A stretch of DNA of 64,000 nucleotides from Maribacter sp. 1_MG-2023 (GTDB taxonomy: Bacteria; Bacteroidota; Bacteroidia; Flavobacteriales; Flavobacteriaceae). Positions 35,738 through 45,500 of this stretch are shown in pieces. The notes below the pieces were generated by a model, which made no database searches, had not been told where the DNA came from, and was given only the letters and a program-made list of their open reading frames with translations. The stretch covers positions 225,599 through 289,598 of the forward strand of contig NZ_JAUOPN010000004.1 of the NCBI RefSeq assembly GCF_030547005.1. Reading direction: 5' to 3'. The position numbers were made by a program, and so were the translations under genes. Each line of letters starts with the position of its first letter. Position 1 is the first letter of the stretch.

Positions 35738-36217
35738 ATGTCTAAAAACTGGTATGTACTTTATGTTAAACCCAAAAATGAGAAAAAGGTAGCCGAAAGA
35801 CTATCTATTCAAAACATTGATGTGTACTGCCCTATGATAAAAAAAATTAAGCAATGGAGCGATCGAAAAAAGAAAATAGAAGTTCCATTATTTAAATCAT
35901 ACGTTTTTGTAAATATTTCGGAATGCGAAAGACAAAAAGTCTTTGAAGTGCCAGGGGTTGTTCGCTATTTATTTTGGCTGGGTAAACCCGCAATAGTTCG
36001 TGAGGTTGAAATGGAAACTTTAAAAAAATGGCTATCAAACGATACTGTCGAAAACTACACTCTAACCAAATTAGAATCTGGCGATAGAGTAGCCATTAAA
36101 CATGGAGCTTTAAAGAACAAAAAAGCTGAAATCATAGAAATAGGCAAAACCCGTGTTAAATTAATTTTAGAAGGTATGGGTGTTGTCCTTAATATGAAGA
36201 TTAAGAATCTTGTATAA
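35738..36217 (+). CDS. UpxY-type transcription antiterminator (NusG paralogue)
   Basis: About 159 residues. The ATG at 35738 begins the conserved MSKNWYVLYVKPKNEKKVAE; an upstream TTG at 35702 would add 12 unlikely residues. The NusG N-terminal domain (residues 1-100, with VPLFKSYVFVNI and VPGVVRYLFWLG) is followed by a KOW segment (LESGDRVAIKHGALKNKKAE). UpxY-like factors bind RNA polymerase and allow readthrough of long surface-polysaccharide operons. It is the first gene before the EPS block, 493 bases upstream of gmd, which fits that job. Confidence 0.9.
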   Translation: MSKNWYVLYVKPKNEKKVAERLSIQNIDVYCPMIKKIKQWSDRKKKIEVPLFKSYVFVNISECERQKVFEVPGVVRYLFWLGKPAIVREVEMETLKKWLSNDTVENYTLTKLESGDRVAIKHGALKNKKAEIIEIGKTRVKLILEGMGVVLNMKIKNLV

Positions 36218-36710
36218 TATACATCAGATTTCTGTGATGTTCTTTATTCCAAAACCATGAAAGTATTACAAATTCATTTTGTGATAATTAATTGTGCAGA
36301 TAATCGATCAATTCTACCTTTAATCTATTTCAAAATTCTACCAATTTAAATATCAAATAGTTAGCTATATTTTTTTGACAGATTTTACCGCTAATATTTG
36401 TCGATATACCTTAAAACATTTGCTAAAAATACATATTCCGTAATTTTTAAATTTGTTAACATTTTATTTTGGAATGTATCTTTTAGCAACATATGTTTGT
36501 TTTGTTATTTAATTCTCCCCATTTAGTTGTTTGAAATCATTGACCTTTAAACTTCCCCCAGATATATTTTTCAGAAGTAATTTAAATACTTCGAATTTGA
36601 CATTATAACTACCGTGAATCTACATTTTTGTGACTTACGATGCGGAGCGCTGTGTTAAATTTCCAGAACCAACAAACTTTCTTTTTAAGAATATTTCTAA
36701 ATCCTTACCA
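36218..36710. other. 493-base leader/intergenic region between the antiterminator gene and gmd
   Basis: Strongly AT-rich, with no gene. It contains a weak hairpin after the antiterminator gene (CATCA..TGATG near 36230), the C-rich motifs TTCTCCCCATTT (36513-36524) and TAAACTTCCCCC (36548-36559), and a promoter candidate at 36596-36630. The open frame from 36630 that runs into gmd is probably untranslated leader. Confidence 0.55.
36596..36630 (+). promoter_or_regulatory. Candidate promoter of gmd / EPS block
   Basis: TTTG at 36596-36599, then 21-23 bases, then TACATTTTTG (36621-36630), one position off the TAnnTTTG consensus. It would give a leader of about 75 bases to the ATG at 36711, a possible site for antiterminator loading. 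Confidence 0.42.
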
Positions 36711-37823
36711 ATGAAAATAGCATTAATTACAGGAATTACTGGACAAGATGGAGCCTATTTAAGTGAATTCTTACTTAAAAAAGGGTATCAAGTACATGGC
36801 ATAAAAAGAAGAGCATCTTTATTTAATACAGATCGTATAGACCATTTATATCAAGATCCACATGTTGAACATCGAAATTTCATTCTACATTATGGAGACA
36901 TGACTGATAGTACAAACTTGATACGCTTAATTCAAGAAATTCAACCCGACGAAATATATAATCTAGCGGCTATGAGTCATGTACAAGTATCTTTTGAAGT
37001 TCCTGAATATACAGGTAATGCCGATGGTTTAGGAACACTTCGGATTTTAGATGCAGTTCGCTTATTAGGACTTGAAAAAAAAACCAGGATTTATCAAGCT
37101 TCAACATCAGAACTGTACGGAAAAGTACAAGAAGTGCCGCAATCTGAAACAACACCATTTTACCCAAGAAGTCCTTATGCAGTGGCAAAAATGTACGCAT
37201 TTTGGATTACAGTTAATTACCGTGAAGCATATAACATGTATGCCTGTAATGGTATATTGTTTAATCATGAATCCCCTATTAGAGGAGAAACTTTCGTAAC
37301 TAGAAAAATTACCAGAGCTGCTGCTCGAATTGCTTTAGGTTTACAAGATAAACTCTATTTAGGAAATTTAGATGCTCAAAGAGATTGGGGGCACGCAAAA
37401 GACTACGTAAGAATGATGTGGATGATTCTACAAGCAGAAGAACCTGAAGATTGGGTTATTGCCACTGGGGTTACCACACCTGTCAGAGAATTTGTTCGAA
37501 TGGCTTTTGATGAACTGGGTATCACATTAGAATTTAAAGGTCAAGGCATCGAAGAAAAGGCATATGTCAAATCATGCTCAAATAAAGAATTAAAAATAGA
37601 AACTGGTAAAGAAGTATTAAACGTAGATCCCAAATATTTTAGACCAACAGAGGTCGAACTATTAATAGGCGATGCAACTAAAGCCAATACTAAACTAGGT
37701 TGGATTCCTGAATATGAATTAAAAGATTTAGTAAAAGATATGGTTAATAGTGATTTGAAATTAATGCAAAAAGATCAATATCTGAAAAATGGCGGTTATA
37801 CAACCTATAACTACTTTGAATAA
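36711..37823 (+). CDS. gmd: GDP-mannose 4,6-dehydratase
   Basis: Converts GDP-D-mannose to GDP-4-keto-6-deoxy-D-mannose, the precursor of GDP-fucose, rhamnose, perosamine and others. The start is the ATG at 36711, which opens the Rossmann motif [19 protein letters not shown]; an in-frame extension upstream is unlikely to be coding. [14 protein letters not shown], the Tyr-Lys pair in [12 protein letters not shown], and [18 protein letters not shown] are diagnostic. The length of 370 residues is standard. No fcl, rmd or perosamine synthase follows, so the next enzyme lies elsewhere. Confidence 0.96.
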   Translation: MKIALITGITGQDGAYLSEFLLKKGYQVHGIKRRASLFNTDRIDHLYQDPHVEHRNFILHYGDMTDSTNLIRLIQEIQPDEIYNLAAMSHVQVSFEVPEYTGNADGLGTLRILDAVRLLGLEKKTRIYQASTSELYGKVQEVPQSETTPFYPRSPYAVAKMYAFWITVNYREAYNMYACNGILFNHESPIRGETFVTRKITRAAARIALGLQDKLYLGNLDAQRDWGHAKDYVRMMWMILQAEEPEDWVIATGVTTPVREFVRMAFDELGITLEFKGQGIEEKAYVKSCSNKELKIETGKEVLNVDPKYFRPTEVELLIGDATKANTKLGWIPEYELKDLVKDMVNSDLKLMQKDQYLKNGGYTTYNYFE

Positions 37824-38007
37824 AAATTTTATATCTAATCAGATTCAACAATTTAATCAAATAATAAAACCCATTTAATTTCAAAAAAATATCCCTATTA
37901 AATCTTAGATTTTACTATCCAAAAAATACAATTTAACTTTTTAAAACTTTTTTAAATAGTATTCACTAACCATTTTTAACTAGTTCATTGACATATAATT
38001 TAATAAC

Positions 38008-39357
38008 ATGAAAAAATCCTATTTTGGAATACCTCTTTCTTTGTTAATTCATCTAGTTGCTATAAATGTTACTTTGTATTATTTTACAGCTGAGACATAT
38101 AGATATGGCATTACCGGGGTTATTTACTATAATTTGGGATGGTTATTTGTAACTCACAGTATTAAATTTTATTCAAATGCCAAACGACAAGCTAATACGT
38201 CGAAAACGCTTAATTTTTTACGGGTTTTTGTATTATACGGGTTGGTGTTTTTTTCTTCATTTACCTTTTTAGGACCAAAAACCTATAGTATAGTATACCT
38301 TTTTGGTGTTTATGGCTTTATATGCTTACAATTATTAGTTTTTAGAATGTTTTTTTATTGGATAAAAAAAATCTATTATTCGTCAATCTCTAAACCAAAC
38401 AAAGTCGTAGTTGTAGGTTGGGATAAAAATCTAAAAAAAGTAAGAGCAATTTTTGACAATCAAAATCACAACTTTGAGTACGTTGGTTTTTTTGACAATA
38501 AAAATTCAAAAAGCCCCACATACTTAGGACCAATAGAAAGATGTTACAAATATATTTTTGAAAATGATATTACTGAAGTATTCTGTATTGCATCTCAACT
38601 AACTAAAAACGAAATAAAAGAACTAATAAGAATTACCGATAATACCTTTAAACATATCAAAATTATACCTGACAATAAAGAGTTTTTCACAAGAGCGATG
38701 TCAGTAGAGTTATACGGCAATGTTCCTGTTTTAGACTTAAGAGCTTCACCTTTAGAATTAGAGTATGCGAATTTAGTTAAACGTGGCTTCGATATATTTT
38801 TCTCTAGTATTGTCATTGTTTTTATTCTTTCTTGGCTATCACCTCTAATTTATATTTTACAAAAATTTGATTCTCCAGGTCCTGTATTCTTTACACAAAG
38901 CAGACATGGCTTAAATAAAAAAACTTTTTTATGCTATAAGTATAGATCAATGACAAGATCAAATGATTGTGATACTCTTATGGCCTGTAAAAACGATATG
39001 AGAGTAACTAAGTTAGGGCGGATATTAAGAAGAACAAGCATAGACGAACTACCGCAGTTCATAAATGTTTTTCTAGGCCATATGAGCGTAGTTGGACCAC
39101 GACCCCACATGCATTTACATACTGAAAAATATCAAAATTCGGTAGACAAATATTTAGTAAGGCACTTTCTTAAACCTGGCATCACAGGTTTGGCTCAAAT
39201 AAAAGGCTATAGAGGCGAAATAATAAAGCAATCAGATATTATAAATAGAGTTCGATACGATATTTTTTACATGGAAAAATGGTCATTAAAACTAGATCTA
39301 TCCATTATTTATTACACGGTGTATAATGCTATAAAAGGTGAAGAAAAAGCATATTAA
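38008..39357 (+). CDS. Polyprenyl-phosphate sugar-1-phosphate transferase (WcaJ-like priming enzyme)
   Basis: Starts EPS repeat-unit synthesis by moving a hexose-1-phosphate from a nucleotide sugar to undecaprenyl phosphate at the inner membrane. 449 residues: about four N-terminal membrane segments, a central Rossmann-like region (KVVVVGWDKNLKKVRAIFDN), and the C-terminal bacterial sugar transferase domain with its own membrane anchor (VKRGFDIFFSSIVIVFILSW), GPVFFTQSRHGLN, ILRRTSIDELPQFINV, MSVVGPRPHM and KPGITGLAQIKGYRGE. It probably transfers glucose or galactose; this is not decidable here. It is 184 bases after gmd. Confidence 0.92.
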   Translation: MKKSYFGIPLSLLIHLVAINVTLYYFTAETYRYGITGVIYYNLGWLFVTHSIKFYSNAKRQANTSKTLNFLRVFVLYGLVFFSSFTFLGPKTYSIVYLFGVYGFICLQLLVFRMFFYWIKKIYYSSISKPNKVVVVGWDKNLKKVRAIFDNQNHNFEYVGFFDNKNSKSPTYLGPIERCYKYIFENDITEVFCIASQLTKNEIKELIRITDNTFKHIKIIPDNKEFFTRAMSVELYGNVPVLDLRASPLELEYANLVKRGFDIFFSSIVIVFILSWLSPLIYILQKFDSPGPVFFTQSRHGLNKKTFLCYKYRSMTRSNDCDTLMACKNDMRVTKLGRILRRTSIDELPQFINVFLGHMSVVGPRPHMHLHTEKYQNSVDKYLVRHFLKPGITGLAQIKGYRGEIIKQSDIINRVRYDIFYMEKWSLKLDLSIIYYTVYNAIKGEEKAY

Positions 39358-39508
39358 ATATTGACCACAGTAATATAAAATTTTTAATATTATCCATTAT
39401 TGTAAATAAGGCAAAACAAAAAAGTACCCCAAAAACAGTTATAACAATAAAAAATCAGTTCTCCCAATTTCATTTTAGTATTTCATTAATTATAACCTCA
39501 CTAAAATT

Positions 39509-42500
39509 ATGAGAACATCATTTATCCCACAGAAAAAATCATGGTTATTATTGCTTTTACCTTTAGCGTTTTTAAGTTTTAAGGCGGTAATTTATTTTCA
39601 ACCCGGTCTAGATAGCATTCAAGCTATTACTCCTTTTATGAACGGTAATCTTCCTAATTCAAAACCGAGTGAAGATATTGACCTAGTAGAAATACATACT
39701 AATATTGAATGGGAATCACCACAAGCAATTTTACCGTTTCCAGAAACGAACAAATTATTGATAGTTGAGATGGACGGTCGTTTTTACACCATACCAGACA
39801 ATGATAATGCCCAAACTACTGAACGTACTTTGGTTATGGACATTCAGGACCGTTGTTGGTACTATACTTATAGTGGCAATACTGGTCAAAAACATGGTGG
39901 ATTTCAAAATGTAATCTTTCACCCCGATTTCGGAAAAAGTTTAGGTAAAGATTATATCTATGTTTATTATGTACATAAAACGGAAAATGAAGATTCAGAT
40001 TGGACTGAACCTTATTATGATAGATTAAGTAGGTTTACTTGGACAGGAACTACTTTTGACCCTAGTAGCGAACTAATTATGATTAATCAATATGATACTG
40101 CAAAAGGTCACGATGGTAGCGGACTTGCCTTTGACGGAGATGGTTTTTTATATGTTTCGGTTGGTGATGAAGGTACTCATAGCGTTGAAGCCACTCCACA
40201 TACACAATTACTGAACGACCGTTTTAGAAGTGGTGTATGGCGAATAGATGTAGACATGCAAGGAGGAACAATAAGTCATCCCATAGAAAGGCAACCTGAT
40301 AATAGTAATACACCTATAAATTTAGATCAATCTTATACTCAAGGTTATTATATACCAAATGATAACCCTTGGGTCACTGGAACCGGTGAGTTTTTAGAAG
40401 AATTTTACGCCATTGGTCTTAGACAACCCTTTAGAATGACATATGATCTACCTACAGGCAATTTCTGGTTAGGTGATGTAGGAGCTTCAAAATGGGAAGA
40501 AGTAAATATAATGGATCAACCTGGTCTGAATTTTCAGTGGAATATTAAAGAAGGTTTCGTAGATGGATATCGAAACTCAACAAATATGCCCAATCCACTT
40601 TATGGTACAGAAAGAGAACCCCTTTATGCATATGATGGATCTGTAGGAAGCGCAGTTATTGGTGGTTATGTATACAGGGGTACGGCAATCCCCAGTTTAT
40701 ATGGAAAATATATATTTGGTGATAATGCAAACGGATCTGTATATGCGCTAACACACACAGGTGGTAATACTTATGGCCAAGTAGATGTTATAAGTAATGT
40801 AGGTGGATCTGTTTTTAATGGCATTTCATCACTGGGTTATAATCACGACAATGAAATAATAGTGCTCAAACTTTCCAATGGTGTTGCTGGTGGAGGTAAA
40901 ATATTCAAAATAGTTAATAATTCAAATACTGAAAAGGAGTCTCTACCTGAACTTCTTTCAGATACAGGAATCTTTTCTGATTTACAAAATTTAACTCCTA
41001 CGGAAGGTGTAATACCTTATGAGGTTAACAATCCTCTTTGGTCTTCTGGTACAGAAAAACAACGTTGGGTTTCAATTCCACAAGATGGTAATGTTAATAG
41101 TACTATTGAACAAATTGGATATAATGAAGAAGGGCATTGGACTTTCCCTATTGGTACAACATTCATTAAACAATTCAATAATACAAACGGCACCAAATTA
41201 GAAACGCGTTTGTGGATTCATGGTGAAGATGGTGAGTGGTTCGGTAGTACTTACAAATGGAGAAGTAATGGTTTAGAAGCTGATCTACTTTTACTTGGTG
41301 ACAATGAAAATATTACGATTGACGGCGACACCTTTGGCTATGAATATCCTGCTTCAAATACTTGTATTCAATGTCACAACCCTACTGCAGGATGGGTGTT
41401 GGGTTTTAATACTAGGCAATTAAATAAAGAAATATTGTATCCATATACTGGTAGAACATCTAACCAACTGGAAACTTTGACAGCATTAGGCTTTATTCCC
41501 GAAGTAGATTTAGAAAACGTTCCTACCCTAGTTAGTATTGATGATAACAATCAATCTTTAGAAGTTAGAGCAAGATCATATTTTGACTCTAATTGCGCTT
41601 ATTGTCATCTACCGGGAAATACTAGGGCGAGTTTTGATTTGCGTTTCAGCACACCATTATCAGAACAAGCATTAATACAAGGCGATATTATAGAAGATTT
41701 GACAGGAAGCAATAAAGCCATTGTACCCGGAGAGGTTACGCAGTCAAACGTGCATTTTAGATTGAATTCTTTAGACCTTTCTACAATGATGCCACCATTG
41801 GCAAAAGGTAGGGTAGACACCGAGGCTATACAATTAGTAGAAGCATGGATCAATAGCTTGAATGGAAACTGTAACGAAGAAAATACTGCCTTGTTAGGTA
41901 GTGATAATTTAACTGATGGCAACTTTCTAGATGCCCATAGCCCTCATATAAATGTAAGCAGAACAGGGTCATACACCAATAACGAGGATATTTCCGTAAG
42001 TATATGCCTTGAAAATTTTAACTTTTATGCCAGTAGATTGGGCAACCCAGTAACACCTTTTATAGTTAAAGTTCTTGGTGAAAACGATTTTAAAGTTGTA
42101 TCAATTGGTCAAACACGAACCCCTTCTGAGTATGGTATTGGCAATAACACTTTCAATTTCAGTGACCATTCTAATGATGCGGTTATTTTACAACCTGGCG
42201 AAAGTATAGCTCCAGGTTTTATGGATGCTTATCCTGATGGGTCTGGCTCAACTACCGATAATAGTTTAATACCTGCCATAACATCAGGTTCTACCGATGA
42301 TATTTGGCAATCTTATGAAGCCAATGCCAATTCTAACCCCCATTTGGTAATGGGATATATTCCTCAAGGAAACTCTATTGTACCGCATTTAAATAGAACG
42401 TACCAGTTCAATATTGAAATGAATATTAACGCTATTAATGGAGAACTTGCCGTTCCGGTCCTAACCCTTTTTCAACATGCGGATTACAATGGAACTAGCT

Positions 42501-45500
42501 GGGAACTTAGCGAAGGAAATTATCCAGTGATTACCTATGAGAATATACCAAATAATGATGCCTCTTCACTACAGATAGATGAAGGTTATATTGTTGAATT
42601 GTATTCAGAAATTGATTTTGAAGGAGAAGTGGTAGTCCTAGATGAAAATTCAAATTTTTTAGGTCATTACGATTTTAATGATAAGTTATCTTCAATAAAA
42701 ATCTATCCATCTGAAATACCCTTAGAACCTATTGTAGCGACATTTTATCAAAACAACAGTTATGCTGGCGACTCTTGGCCTCTTCAGGAAGGAGAATACC
42801 CAGATATTTCTACAGAAGGCATAACGTTGAACGAGGTAAGTTCAGTGCAAGTCGAAGAAGGTTTTTCAGTAGAATTATACCCAGAATTAAACTTTGGAGG
42901 TACTCCTGTGATATTATCATCAGACTCTGAAAACCTTACATCACTTGGCATTGATAACGACACAGAATCAATTAAAATCATTGTAATTGAGCCAGAATTA
43001 GATGTTGTTGCCACCCTTTTCCAAAATGTCAATTATACAGGTACTTCATGGGCTATGGAGGCAGGGGAATATACCGACTTAACTTTACAAGGAATAAGTG
43101 ATAATGATGCATCATCGGTACAGATAACTGAAGGCTATATTATTGAACTGTATTCTGAAAAAGATTTTGAAGGTGATGTATTTATTCTTGAGGAAAATGG
43201 ACCCAATTTGGTTTCAACAGGCTTTAACGACCAGGCATCATCTGTTAAAATATATCAAAGTGTAGTGCCTTCGGGACCAACAGTGGCAACATTTTATGAA
43301 GATAGCGATTATAGCGGCAATTCTTGGGAACTAGAAGAAGGAGAATATGCTGATATTTCACTTCAAGACTTAACAATGAATGCGATAAGTTCGGTGCAAG
43401 TCGAAGAAGGTTTTTCTATAGAATTATACCCGGAATTAAACTTTGGAGGTACTCCTGTGATATTATCATCAGATTCTGAAAACCTTACATCACTTGGCAT
43501 TGATAACGACACAGAATCAATTAAAATCATTGTATTTGAGCCAGAATTAGATGTTGTTGCCACACTTTTCCAAAATGTCAATTATACAGGTACTTCATGG
43601 GCTATGGAAGAGGGTGAATATCCCGACTTAACTTTACAAGGAATAAGTGATAATGATGCATCATCGGTACAGATATTAGAAGGTTATGTAATTGAGCTGT
43701 TTTCAGAAAAAGATTTTGGTGGCGATGTATTCGTTCTTGAGCAAAATGGACCCAACTTGGTTTCAACAGGCTTTAACGACCAAGCATCATCTGTTAAAAT
43801 ATATCAAAGTGTAGTGCCTTCGGGACCAACAGTGGTAACACTTTTTCAAAATACAAATTATGGTGGTTCTGCATGGCAACTTTCTGTTGGTAATTACCCA
43901 GACATTTCATTACAAGGAATTAATGATAACGATGCTTCATCTATACAAATTGAGATAGGCTACACTATTGAATTGTATTCCGAAAAGAATTTTGAAGGGG
44001 ATGTATTCATTATGGAGACAAACAATACTAATCTAGTCGTCGCTGGTTTTGACGATCGTACATCCTCTGTTAAAATATACGAATCAGTAGTAACGACTAA
44101 TCCTGTAATTGCAACCTTGTTTCAGAATGTTAACTATACTGGGACTTCCTGGGAAATAGAGGCTGGCGAATATCGTGATATCACTATTCAAGGAATAAAT
44201 GACAACGATGCTTCATCTATACAAATCACAGAAGGTTATACCATTGAACTATATTCTGAGAAAGATTTTGAAGGCGATGTATTCGTTTTAGAAGAAAACG
44301 CACTTAACCTTGTATCTGCCGGATTTAACGATCAAACATCATCTATCAAAATATACCCAAGTGTTACTAGTTCAGGACCAACGGTAGCAACACTTTTTCA
44401 GAATACAAGTTACAATGGATCATTTTGGCAACTAGCTGTAGGAGAATATCCAGATATTACACAACACGGTATTATCGATAATGACGCTTCATCAGTACAA
44501 ATTGAAATAGGCTACACTATTGAATTGTATTCCGAAAAGAATTTTGAAGGGGATGTATTCATTATGGAGACAAACAATACTAATCTAGTCGCCGCTGGTT
44601 TTGACGATCGTACATCCTCTGTTAAAATATACGAATCAGTAGTAACAACTGATCCTGCAATTGCAACCTTGTTCCAGAATATCAACTATACCGGAACTTC
44701 ATGGGAAATGGGGGCTGGTGAATATCGTGATATTACTATTCAAGGAATTAATAATAACGATGCTTCATCTATACAAATTATAGAAGGTTATATCATTGAA
44801 CTATATTCTGAAAAGGATTTTGGAGGAGATGTATTCATTCTAGAGGAAAATGGTCCTAACTTAGTTTCTACCGGATTTAATGACCAAACATCATCTGTTA
44901 AAATATATCAAAGTTCAGAAACTACAGGACCCGCTGTAGCAACACTTTTTCAAAATACTGGTTATAATGGATCTTCTTGGCAACTTACTGTTGGAGATTA
45001 TCCTGACATTTCTTTACTAGGTATTAATAATAATGATGCATCATCGGTACAAATTGAAGTGGGTTACATGATTGAGCTATTTTCTGAAAAGGATTTCGGA
45101 GGCGAAGTATTTATAATAGAAGAAAATAATATAAGTTTAGTAGCTTCCGGTTTTGACGATCGAGCATCATCAGTTAAAGTATATCAATCAACAATACCGA
45201 CCGAACAAAAGGTAGCTACATTGTTCCAAAATGTTAACTACGGTGGTATCTTATGGGAAATGGGAGTTGGCGATTATGCTGATCTAACCTTGGAAGGAAT
45301 CAATGATAACGATGCATCTTCGGTTCAGATTGAAGATGGTTATACTATTGAACTTTATTCTGAAAAAGATTTTGGAGGTGATGTGATCATTCTTGAGGAA
45401 AATGGACCCAATTTGGTTTCTTCAGACTTTAATGACCAAGCATCATCTGTTAAAATATATCAAAGCTCAGAAACTACGGGACCTGTCATAGTTACATTTT

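Noticed and set aside
36630..36710. 27-residue extension of Gmd
   Set aside because: The Rossmann motif starts at the ATG at 36711; the upstream stretch lies just after a promoter candidate and reads as leader.
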